Below are positions 7,371 to 15,087 of a stretch of DNA of 18,892 nucleotides, piece by piece. The notes beneath the pieces were generated by a model. It was not told the origin of the DNA. It saw only the letters and a program-made list of their open reading frames with translations, and did not search any database. This DNA comes from Firmicutes bacterium CAG:345 (GTDB lineage: Bacteria; Bacillota_I; Bacilli_A; RFN20; CAG-288): the NCBI GenBank assembly GCA_000433315.1, contig FR893359.1:1-18892 (forward strand). The letters are read 5' to 3'. Made by a program: the position numbers and the translations under genes. Numbering within the stretch: position 1 is the stretch's first letter; each line of letters opens with the position of its first letter.

Positions 7371-8508
7371 ATTTTTCTTTCACCATAATTTCAAAATGTT
7401 GTCCTCTTTCGATATAATTTTTATATTCTAAAGAAGACCCACCTGGAGAGAACAAAATTCTCAAATCTTTTGAAAAATCAAAATTTAGATTATCGATCAA
7501 TTCTTTTAAAGAATTATATAATTCATATTTAGAAACAAAGGGGATAAATCTTGATGCTTCCTTTCCGTAAATCATAATTTTATCCGCTATTAATTTATGG
7601 CCTAAACTCGATTTTAAATGTCCACCTAAAATTAACACCGTCTTATCTTTCGATAAATTTAAAGCAAATTCAGTAGCAGAAAGTGAAGTGGATTTCGAAT
7701 CATTGATAAAATAAGTATTTTCTAACCTGAAAAACTTTTGATATCTATATTTTGGCAAAAATTCTTCGATATTATCAAAAGTCAATTTTTCATTTAAAAA
7801 TCCAATGTCCAACAAAAGCAATCTAGCCAAACAGAAATTTTTGCTATAGCCTTTTTCATTTGCTGTTGAAATGACATGCGCATCTTTTAAATTCAATATT
7901 TTTTGACTTTCTTCATCTAAATAAACGCTATGCGAAAAATAGCAGATTCTCTTTTTCACAGCTATATATTCACTATAAGAATAATAAGCATCTAAATGAT
8001 TGGGAGAAATAGAAGTCACTATCAATTCATCAAGACATTTCTCATCAAAAAATTCTCCTTGGAAAGAAGAAATCTCAACCAAAAGATAATCATAATTAGA
8101 TAAATTTTTTATTTTATCAAATAAACTATTTCCAATATTCCCCACAACTAATACTTTGCATCCATTTTTCTTCAATAAATATTCTAAAAATTTAATGGTT
8201 GAAGTTTTGCCATTGCTACCGGTAACTCCAATTATATGCACTTTGCCTTTTGCTAGTTTCAACGCCATATTTAATTCTGAATCAATTGATGTAGCAACTT
8301 TTTTTATCAAGCTCAAGTTTTTTCTATTTTGACATAGACCTGGAGCAATAAACGCCTTATCAAAAAAAGGTAATTCTTTTTCTAATCTTGCAAAATTATA
8401 ATCCGCTTGCTCTTTATCATCATAAGTATATATTTCATTTTTCTCACCATTTATGCTTTTTAAAATAGCATTATTCGATTTTCCTAATCCGCAAATAAGA
8501 TATTTCAT
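7345..8508 (-). CDS. murD: UDP-N-acetylmuramoyl-L-alanine:D-glutamate ligase
   Basis: MurD adds D-Glu to UDP-MurNAc-L-Ala in the cytoplasm with ATP. The 387-aa protein has the three Mur-ligase domains: a short N-terminal Rossmann-like part (CGLGKSNNA), a central ATPase with P-loop GVTGSNGKTS (94-103) and SPNHLDAYYSYSEYIAVK, where Asn replaces the more usual Asp of DHLD, and a C-terminal domain with NDSKSTS, LILGGH and FSPGGSSLEYKNYIERGQHF (for LSPACASxDxFxxxxxRGxxF). It is some 60 residues shorter than the common ~450. Its ATG shares ATGA with the mraY stop (4-bp overlap), and its end overlaps ftsW by 26 bp. Confidence 0.93.
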   Translation of the reverse strand: MKYLICGLGKSNNAILKSINGEKNEIYTYDDKEQADYNFARLEKELPFFDKAFIAPGLCQNRKNLSLIKKVATSIDSELNMALKLAKGKVHIIGVTGSNGKTSTIKFLEYLLKKNGCKVLVVGNIGNSLFDKIKNLSNYDYLLVEISSFQGEFFDEKCLDELIVTSISPNHLDAYYSYSEYIAVKKRICYFSHSVYLDEESQKILNLKDAHVISTANEKGYSKNFCLARLLLLDIGFLNEKLTFDNIEEFLPKYRYQKFFRLENTYFINDSKSTSLSATEFALNLSKDKTVLILGGHLKSSLGHKLIADKIMIYGKEASRFIPFVSKYELYNSLKELIDNLNFDFSKDLRILFSPGGSSLEYKNYIERGQHFEIMVKEKYGSQSKKF

Positions 8509-9494
8509 AAATTAATCTCCATTATCAATACAATTAGACTTATAACGCTTTGAATAAAATAGTATGAGAAAACTATTTTATATTCTGGTATTCCTTTTAG
8601 TTCAAAATGATGATGAAGGGGTGCCATCAAGAATATTCTTTTGCGAGTTCTTTTATAATAAAACACTTGAATTATGACACTCAAAGTTTCAAAAATATAA
8701 ATTAAAGCGATAAACGGCAACAATATTAATTTGTCTAAATATATTAGACTATAAGCAAGAACAGCACCCAAAAATAGACTTCCAGAATCTCCCATAAAAA
8801 TTTTTGAAGGGCAAGAATTCAAAAGCAAAAAGCCAATTACTGCTCCGATAATCAAAAGCAATAAAAGACCTAAATCACTTTCTCCTTGTTGAAAAGCTAA
8901 TACTAATACAGGTAATAAAGCTAAAATAAAAACTCCTCCATCTAGCCCATCAAGACCATCTAATAAATTGCTGCTATTAGCACTGGCAATTACGCCAAAC
9001 ATCGCAATTAATAAAAAAAAGATATTATTTCCTAAATTATTATTGAATGGATATAAATTTAAATACCATGTGGAACTATCATCGTATCCGGCAATTATAA
9101 AGGTGATTATGATCACTTCTATTTCTAAAAATATACGTAACCAAGCCGATAATCCCTTTTCATTCTTTTTAATAACTTTTAAAAGATCATCAATTATTCC
9201 AATAATTGAAAAAGAAAGAATTCCAATTACCATAGCTAAAAGACGATAATTTTTTAAAGATTTCCAATCGAGTAAAATATAAATTAAAAATATACTAAAT
9301 ATTATTCCAATACCACCCATTGTCGGAGTACCAGTTTTTAAAAAATGGGATTTTACTCCTAATTTATGAATCGGCTGTTCTATCTTTTTTCTCTTTTGAA
9401 GTTGAATTAACCCCCAGCAAAAAAATAATGATAGACATAAACTAGCTAAAAAAGAAGCAATTAAAAACAATACTCTTTCTATTTCAACAGACAT
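8505..9494 (-). CDS. mraY: Phospho-N-acetylmuramoyl-pentapeptide transferase (MraY)
   Basis: MraY transfers phospho-MurNAc-pentapeptide to undecaprenyl phosphate to make lipid I in the cytoplasmic membrane. The 329-aa protein has about ten helices and the MraY-specific signatures: TPTMGG (56-61), the Asp pair D102-D103, SSNLLDGLDGLDGG (174-187, for N-x-x-NLTDGLDGLA), FMGDSGSLFLG (233-243) and the MraY hallmark APLHHHFEL (291-299), which distinguishes it from WecA/TagO relatives. It follows murE with a 16-bp overlap and precedes murD with a 4-bp ATGA overlap. A purine-rich GGTGGTGAAAGA precedes the ATG. Confidence 0.97.
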   Translation of the reverse strand: MSVEIERVLFLIASFLASLCLSLFFCWGLIQLQKRKKIEQPIHKLGVKSHFLKTGTPTMGGIGIIFSIFLIYILLDWKSLKNYRLLAMVIGILSFSIIGIIDDLLKVIKKNEKGLSAWLRIFLEIEVIIITFIIAGYDDSSTWYLNLYPFNNNLGNNIFFLLIAMFGVIASANSSNLLDGLDGLDGGVFILALLPVLVLAFQQGESDLGLLLLLIIGAVIGFLLLNSCPSKIFMGDSGSLFLGAVLAYSLIYLDKLILLPFIALIYIFETLSVIIQVFYYKRTRKRIFLMAPLHHHFELKGIPEYKIVFSYYFIQSVISLIVLIMEINL

Positions 9495-10828
9495 TCTTTC
9501 ACCACCATTTTGTCATGGAAAGGATATTTAATTCCATTTTTTTCAATAGTTCTTTCATCGCCTTTCCCTAATATCAATACTGTTTTTTCAGCAAAATATA
9601 AGTTGACAGCAAAATCTATTGCTTTATATCTTGAAGAAATAATAAAAAATTTATTTTTACCTTTTATTTCATTTAAAATATCTAAAGTTTTTTCATTTCG
9701 TGGATTATCTTCAGTCAAGATTACTATATCAGCATATTTTTTTAATGCTTTTCCATATTTTTTTCTCTTTCCTTTATCACGGTTTCCACCAGCTCCAATA
9801 ACAACAATCAAAGGCTTATTAAAATATTTTTTACACTGTTTTAAAACTTTTTTTACCGATTCATAAGTATGAGCATAATCAACAAAAACATTATCCGATA
9901 CTTTTTCCATTCTTCCAGAAAGAGGTAAAACATAAAATAAAGCCTCTTTTATCGCTTTGTTTTGAAAACCTTGCCTTTTAAAATACCCCAAGACTAAATT
10001 TAAATTTTCCATGTTAAACGGCAACAATAAATGTGTTTGATATTTTTCACCATCAAATATAAATACAGTTTTATTGAAATAATAACGGCATTTTTTTATT
10101 TTTTCTTTTATACATATAGTTTTGCTTTTTGGAAATTTATTTTTCTTCTTATTACCATTAAGTATATAAATCTTTTCAGCTTTATTCTTAGCAAAATTAA
10201 TTTTTGTCATTTGATAATTTTTTCGTGTCTTATGATAATCCAAATGATCCTCATCAATTCTGGTAATTAAAATTTCATCCAAATGAAAATTATCTAATCT
10301 TTTTTCAGCTATTCCAATCGAAGAACATTCAAAAACAACTTGACGATATTCATTTTTTTTAGCATAGCTAATCGCTTGATATAAAGTTAAAGAGTCCGGT
10401 GTGGTCAAGGGAGAATAATAAGAATTTTTTATATCTTTAGTCGTTGTGATCAACAAAGTTTTAATATTCAAATTATTGTAAAGTTTAGATACCAAATAAC
10501 TTGTTGTCGATTTACCTTCAGTACCAGTTACTCCTATTAACTTTATATTTTTCGTATCATAAAACTTATTTGCCAGATAATTTATCTTATTTTTTAAATC
10601 ACAGCAACATATTCCTTTATTGCTATCAGAAATAATAACGATTGCCCCATTTCTTTTTGCTAATTCAATATAATTATTACCATCATAATCTTTGCCTTTA
10701 TATGCTAAAAATATAGAATTTTTTATGCATTTTTCAGCATTGATAAAAAGATCAGAAACATATCTATCATCTTCGCTATTTATATTTAACCAACTTAAAA
10801 CATCTTTTACTCTCCAAGCATTATCCAT
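9479..10828 (-). CDS. murE: UDP-MurNAc-tripeptide synthetase, predicted meso-diaminopimelate-adding
   Basis: MurE adds the third amino acid of the stem peptide. The 449-aa ligase shows P-loop GVTGTEGKST (99-108), TTPDSLTLY (142-150), ECSSIGIAEKRL (167-178), DEDHLDYH (192-199), the carbamylated-Lys region YQMTK (K209), SGRMEKV (304-310), VDYAHT (316-321) and GAGGNRDKGKR (345-355). The substrate-selecting motif reads DNPR (374-377). DNPR is the pattern of meso-DAP-adding MurE; Lys-adding enzymes have other residues there. The later GKGDE (421-425) differs from the GKGHE of many DAP enzymes, so specificity is inferred, not shown. It overlaps the upstream PBP gene by 22 bp and mraY by 16 bp. Confidence 0.95.
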   Translation of the reverse strand: MDNAWRVKDVLSWLNINSEDDRYVSDLFINAEKCIKNSIFLAYKGKDYDGNNYIELAKRNGAIVIISDSNKGICCCDLKNKINYLANKFYDTKNIKLIGVTGTEGKSTTSYLVSKLYNNLNIKTLLITTTKDIKNSYYSPLTTPDSLTLYQAISYAKKNEYRQVVFECSSIGIAEKRLDNFHLDEILITRIDEDHLDYHKTRKNYQMTKINFAKNKAEKIYILNGNKKKNKFPKSKTICIKEKIKKCRYYFNKTVFIFDGEKYQTHLLLPFNMENLNLVLGYFKRQGFQNKAIKEALFYVLPLSGRMEKVSDNVFVDYAHTYESVKKVLKQCKKYFNKPLIVVIGAGGNRDKGKRKKYGKALKKYADIVILTEDNPRNEKTLDILNEIKGKNKFFIISSRYKAIDFAVNLYFAEKTVLILGKGDERTIEKNGIKYPFHDKMVVKECLLK

Positions 10829-12717
10829 ATCGTTTTTCCTTCTTCTATTTTTTCTCCAACTTTCGGCAGTTGATCAATAACTTTATTTCCTTCACCATTA
10901 AAAACAAATTTAAAATGCGTTGATTTCACCTTACTTTTTTCAAGGCCGATAAAATTAGGAACTTTATATGTCTTTACATCCATCCAAGTATTTTCTTTTT
11001 CAATTCCTGAATAATCTTTTTTCACATTTAATAATGGTAAGATTTCAGATAGTATTTCTTGAATTATCGGCCCAACCGTCGTTCCACCATATTGAATGCA
11101 ATTTTTTGGTTTTTTCATTGCAAAATAAACAACAACTTTTGGATCGTTCATCGGTGCAGCGGCGATAAAACTTAAAATATATTGTCCATCCAGGTAAACA
11201 CCATTTTCAGAAATCTGGGCGGTCCCTGTCTTCCCACCAACACGATATCCTTCAAGAAAAGCTCTGCGCCCTGAACCTTTGCTTACAACAGATTCCAGAG
11301 CTCTTCTCATCGTTTTTGAAGCTTCTTTACTGATTACTGTGTTTTTTATAGTCAAAGGATAGCTATAAATTTCTTCTCCAGTATTTGTGTTTAAAATAGC
11401 ATCCAAAATATGAGGACGTAATAAATTGCCACCATTTATCGTAGCGCTAAAAGCCGTAACCAATTGAATAGGAGTTAATGCTATTCCTTGGCCAAATGCG
11501 GAAACCGCAGCATTTAATTCATCAAAATTGCTTTTAGAAAAAATAATACCCTTATTTTCACCAGCTATATCTACTCCAGTTTTATTTCCAACTCCAAAAT
11601 TAACTAGATACTGATATAATCTTTCACTGCCTAATCTCCGACTTATTTCTACAAATCCCGGATTAGAAGAATTTTGTAAAACTTCCAAAAAAGTCTGAAG
11701 GCCATGGCCTCCTTTTTTCCAAGACTTTATGGTTCTGCCTTTAACTATTTCATATCCTTTATCATAATAAGTATCTTTATCTATATCGATGACTTTTTCA
11801 TTGATAGCCGATGCAAAAGTGATAGCTTTAAAAGTTGATCCCGGTTCAAATGATGAAAAAACAGGCAAAACACGATTATATATATCACTAGAATAATTTT
11901 GATAATTATTATTATCATAAGTAGGTCTATTCCCTATTCCTAATATTTTTCCATTATTAGGATCCATTGCTACCATATAGATCTCTTCAGGACTATATTT
12001 TTTCATTGCAATATCGGCTGCATTTTCTAAAACATCCTGAATTCTACTATCCAAAGTCAATCTTAAACTAAACCCTGTGCTCGGAGGAACAATATGCGTT
12101 TCAATACCTTGAAAAAAGCCACCTTTCGCATCAGAAACATAATTTAATGTTCCATTTTTTCCCTTTAAATAAGAATTATAATAGTTTTCTATTCCAGCTA
12201 AACCATCGCCGTCAATTCCAGTAAATCCTAATAATGAAGCCAAACGCTCTTTATACGGATAAATTCTTTTATAATCTTGAACTAGATAAACTCCTTTTAA
12301 CTCTTCTTTTTTTATTTTTTCTGCATCTTGATAAGAAATCTTTTTGCCTTCTGGATGAAGCAAAACAATCGAAGAAATTTTATTGATTTTCTCGAATATT
12401 CTTTTCTCTTCAACATTTAATATCGCACTCAATTTTTTACTGACTACAGATTTATCTTTTATTTGATATGGTATAACCGCAACACTCATAGTCGGTTCAT
12501 TATAGACTAAATCATTTCCGTTGCAATCTAAAATCGAACCCCTTTTACTAGCAATGGGGAAAGATCTTTCCCACATCTCCATCGCTTTATCGCTGATATA
12601 AGCATGAGCAAAAATTGTTGTATAAACCAATTTTCCACCTATACAAAATAAAACAATTGTTGCAATAATAAATAAAATCTTAATTCTTTTATGAACAAAT
12701 AATGATGGAGTTTTCAT
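10807..12717 (-). CDS. ftsI: Class B penicillin-binding protein (FtsI/PBP2B/SpoVD type) with one PASTA-like domain
   Basis: A DD-transpeptidase that cross-links septal peptidoglycan. The 636-aa protein has a short cytoplasmic tail, one N-terminal membrane anchor (about 13-35), a PBP-dimer domain starting with RGSILDCNGNDL, and a transpeptidase domain with all three active-site motifs: S294-TFK (EPGSTFK), S350-S-N and K496-TG (GGKTGTAQ). Residues ~583-635 (VPNFIGL to the C-terminus) resemble a single PASTA repeat. One PASTA repeat is the SpoVD layout, but the dcw position beside ftsW fits an essential division PBP. It is the first gene of the seven-gene run. No clear Shine-Dalgarno precedes the ATG (upstream is GCATATGTTTAATT), and its promoter must lie in 12718-12820. 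Confidence 0.93.
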   Translation of the reverse strand: MKTPSLFVHKRIKILFIIATIVLFCIGGKLVYTTIFAHAYISDKAMEMWERSFPIASKRGSILDCNGNDLVYNEPTMSVAVIPYQIKDKSVVSKKLSAILNVEEKRIFEKINKISSIVLLHPEGKKISYQDAEKIKKEELKGVYLVQDYKRIYPYKERLASLLGFTGIDGDGLAGIENYYNSYLKGKNGTLNYVSDAKGGFFQGIETHIVPPSTGFSLRLTLDSRIQDVLENAADIAMKKYSPEEIYMVAMDPNNGKILGIGNRPTYDNNNYQNYSSDIYNRVLPVFSSFEPGSTFKAITFASAINEKVIDIDKDTYYDKGYEIVKGRTIKSWKKGGHGLQTFLEVLQNSSNPGFVEISRRLGSERLYQYLVNFGVGNKTGVDIAGENKGIIFSKSNFDELNAAVSAFGQGIALTPIQLVTAFSATINGGNLLRPHILDAILNTNTGEEIYSYPLTIKNTVISKEASKTMRRALESVVSKGSGRRAFLEGYRVGGKTGTAQISENGVYLDGQYILSFIAAAPMNDPKVVVYFAMKKPKNCIQYGGTTVGPIIQEILSEILPLLNVKKDYSGIEKENTWMDVKTYKVPNFIGLEKSKVKSTHFKFVFNGEGNKVIDQLPKVGEKIEEGKTIWIMLGE

Positions 12718-12820
12718 AATTAAACATATGCAAAAATAATAAAAAAAGAATTAACTATAAAAAGTAATTTACCAATAAAAAATTTTTTTGCCTTATGTAA
12801 TATCGAAAATAAAATATAAA
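12718..12820. other. Intergenic stretch expected to hold the promoter of the PBP-to-murB cluster
   Basis: This very AT-rich gap separates the terminator of the upstream operon from the PBP gene. On the minus strand a TATAGT (12759-12754) could be a -10, but no good -35 lies at the right spacing. I see no ORF or RNA structure here. Confidence 0.3.
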
Positions 12821-12849
12821 CAAAAAAAAACACCCGATTTTAATCGGGG
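12821..12849 (-). terminator. Rho-independent terminator of the secDF-recJ-lipoprotein operon
   Basis: On the minus strand CCCGAT and ATCGGG (12848-12843 and 12838-12833) form a 6-bp stem, extendable by A-T pairs into a tight loop. It is followed by TG and a run of nine Ts ending near 12822. It lies 11 bp after the lipoprotein stop and shows that the downstream wall cluster needs its own promoter. Confidence 0.88.
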
Positions 12850-12859
12850 TTATATTAAA

Positions 12860-13462
12860 CTATTTCGATGTAATTTGTAATTTAGTAATTCCAAAATTTG
12901 TCGCTCTACCAGTTTCTTTTAATCCTATCTTAATAGCTCCTATTTTCCCGCTAGGATTAGCTAATAAGAAAGATATTTCTGTCGGGTTTTCTATAGTTCC
13001 AGTAATCTTAGAAGCATTAATTGTTTCTTCAGTGATAACTTTTCCAGTTTTATCAATGCCTTGAACTGAAACAGTTAATTTATTATCTGCGGTAGTTCCT
13101 TTTTCAAGGAATCCAGTAATTTTAACAGATAATGATTTTGTAGTAACAAAAGGCGGTGTCATAATAAAGTCAGTCTTTTTCTTTAGAACAATTGCTTTAT
13201 CATAGGTATATGTAAATTCCGTAGTCCAATTCTCTCCAATATTTGGAAGTGGAAGACCACGTTCAACCTCAGAGAAATCAACACCTAAATCGACAAGTCC
13301 GACATCAGTATTACTTTTTGTACTAGAAGAAACTACCGGAACACTAATAGAAGAACTTGATGGTTTACTAGAAGAAGACGATGACGAAGACACATTTTGC
13401 TTACACCCGACAAGAATAAGCCCAGCCACAACAGGAATTAAAAATTTAACCTTTCTTTTCAT
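12860..13462 (-). CDS. Predicted lipoprotein of unknown function with Ser-rich linker
   Basis: I do not recognise the family. The 200-aa protein starts with KRK and a hydrophobic segment ending in a lipobox, LILVGC (lipidated C20). A linker of about 25-50 follows, containing an eight-Ser run and a second SSSSIS block, as is common for spacers that hold a domain away from the membrane. The remaining ~145 residues (from VDLGVDF) are rich in alternating hydrophobic/polar residues with few helix formers, suggesting a beta-sandwich; there is no Cys apart from the lipidated one and no catalytic motif that I can see. ATG 13462 is chosen because GGAGG lies 5 nt upstream; the frame could extend to 13510, but that would place 16 polar residues before the signal. 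It follows recJ by 53 bp and precedes a strong terminator, so it is probably co-transcribed with secDF-recJ. Confidence 0.8.
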   Translation of the reverse strand: MKRKVKFLIPVVAGLILVGCKQNVSSSSSSSSKPSSSSISVPVVSSSTKSNTDVGLVDLGVDFSEVERGLPLPNIGENWTTEFTYTYDKAIVLKKKTDFIMTPPFVTTKSLSVKITGFLEKGTTADNKLTVSVQGIDKTGKVITEETINASKITGTIENPTEISFLLANPSGKIGAIKIGLKETGRATNFGITKLQITSK

Positions 13463-13515
13463 AAATCCTCCATCAACATTATGATGAGTGGATTTATTAA
13501 TTTTATTCAAACAAT

Positions 13516-15087
13516 TTACTTTATAGCTTCTTCAACCATAAAATCAATGTTCAAAGAGTTTTTAAAGAAAGTGTTTTTATTAAAATAACCTAAAAGACAA
13601 ATATCTCCATCTCCTTCAACTTCTTTCTTTCCATTGAAGAAACAAATTTTTAAGTTTTTATTCACTTGATAAAATAAATGCGTAGGATTTTTTAAAGAAG
13701 GTTTCAAGCATTTTTTATCAATAGTAATTTCAAATAAAGGTCTATCATGTTCAACTCCAAACGGCTCAAAACTTTCAATTAAGTTATAATCTTCCATATT
13801 AAAAGTATTAATATCTATTTTGATAGTTTTAGCTTTTTCTTCTTCAGAAGAACAAATTAAAACATCTGGAATTTTACTTAAAAAAGCATCGAGATATTTT
13901 TCAGTTATTGTAAAACCTGCGGCTTTAGAATGACCGCCAAAATCAACGAAGTAATCTTCAAAATTTTCTAGACATGTAACTAAATTATATCCTTTAGGAC
14001 AACGCATACTAGCAGTATAATTCTTTGTTATTGGATCTTGAGAATAAACAATGACTGGTTTATCGAATAAAGATAAAAGCCTGCTAGCTAAAAGACCACT
14101 AATACCTGTTGGTAGAGATGATTGATAGATAATTATTCTTTTATCCTGATCAATAGAAGCTAAATCAAAGCCATTAGCTACCAAATCTTTTCTTTCTTGA
14201 TTATATTCTTTAAACTTCTCTGAATATATTTTAATTAAAATATCATCTTCAGTTAAAAGTAGTTTAACAGCATTATTGACTTCTAAGCCTTGTTTAATTC
14301 TGCCAGCTGAATTTAAAATTGGAATAATCTCAAAACTAAGATTATGAAGGTCAACGTTATTCTTATCATTTACAAGTGACATTATACTTTTATAATGATA
14401 CTTATTGATATTTTTTAAAGCCATTCTAACAAGAGCAACATTAGCATTTTTTAAAGGCATTAAATCACTTATAGCAGCAATACCAGCTAATGTAACAATA
14501 TATTCATCATAATATCCAAGTAATCCAAAGCTGACAAGCATGCACAAAAAAGCTGCGGAAATGTTATAGTCAACATAATTTGATAAGAATTGTTGGAAAA
14601 TAAATTTAGCATCAGGAAGTTTTGATTGCGCTTCATGATGATCAATTATAATAGTTTCCATCCCTAATTCTTTAGCTTTTTCAACTTCCGAAACCTTAGT
14701 TATCCCATTATCAACCGCGATGATAATATCATAATTTTTCTTAGCAAACTCTTCAATTCTAGAACTATTTAGACCATATCCTTCTTTGTAACGAGAAGGA
14801 ATAAAGTATCCTACCTTAGCTCCTAATTTCTTTAATGTTTTAACCATGATAGTTGTTGAAGTAATACCATCAACATCATAGTCACCATAGATTACAAATT
14901 TCTTTTTTTCAGCAATAGCTTTTTTAATATAATCTATTAAATTTACAAAAGAAGCGGCCCTTTCAAAGGGGTTAGGTATATCATTAATACTACCTAACTT
15001 TTGAAAAGCCGCGTAATCATCTTCAGTAAAATTATAATAGTTTAATAGATCCGATAATAATTGATTATTCATATTAACGGAAATCAT
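13516..15087 (-). CDS. recJ: Single-stranded-DNA-specific exonuclease RecJ
   Basis: RecJ degrades single-stranded DNA 5' to 3' in recombination and mismatch/base-excision repair. The 523-aa protein has the DHH phosphoesterase core: VIYGDYDVDGITST (65-78, metal-binding D69, D71, D73), AVDNGI with D126, and DHH at 149-151. The LNSAGRIKQG motif (for LNAAGR) and the DHHA1 GGHSKAAGF segment follow, then a C-terminal OB-like region. It is near the E. coli size (577 aa) and lacks the long extension of the B. subtilis protein. The start is uncertain: ATG 15087 overlaps secDF by 14 bp, and an in-frame ATG at 15072 begins one base after the secDF stop; neither has a good ribosome site, which suggests translational coupling. 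secDF next to recJ is a conserved Bacillota context. Confidence 0.94.
   Translation of the reverse strand: MISVNMNNQLLSDLLNYYNFTEDDYAAFQKLGSINDIPNPFERAASFVNLIDYIKKAIAEKKKFVIYGDYDVDGITSTTIMVKTLKKLGAKVGYFIPSRYKEGYGLNSSRIEEFAKKNYDIIIAVDNGITKVSEVEKAKELGMETIIIDHHEAQSKLPDAKFIFQQFLSNYVDYNISAAFLCMLVSFGLLGYYDEYIVTLAGIAAISDLMPLKNANVALVRMALKNINKYHYKSIMSLVNDKNNVDLHNLSFEIIPILNSAGRIKQGLEVNNAVKLLLTEDDILIKIYSEKFKEYNQERKDLVANGFDLASIDQDKRIIIYQSSLPTGISGLLASRLLSLFDKPVIVYSQDPITKNYTASMRCPKGYNLVTCLENFEDYFVDFGGHSKAAGFTITEKYLDAFLSKIPDVLICSSEEEKAKTIKIDINTFNMEDYNLIESFEPFGVEHDRPLFEITIDKKCLKPSLKNPTHLFYQVNKNLKICFFNGKKEVEGDGDICLLGYFNKNTFFKNSLNIDFMVEEAIK

Noticed and set aside
9510..9866. 118-codon open frame on the plus strand inside murE
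   Set aside because: It is antisense to the conserved C-terminal MurE domain (VDYAH to GKGDE), with Phe/Ile/Leu-rich content and no start signal.
12770..12795. A/T-run symmetry (AAAAAATTTTTTT) as a terminator for a plus-strand gene
   Set aside because: No plus-strand gene precedes it and the stem would be only A-T pairs; best explained by base composition.
13314..13396. Serine-codon run in the lipoprotein as a nucleotide repeat or CRISPR-like array
   Set aside because: The codons vary and there are no spacers; it is a protein linker of low complexity.
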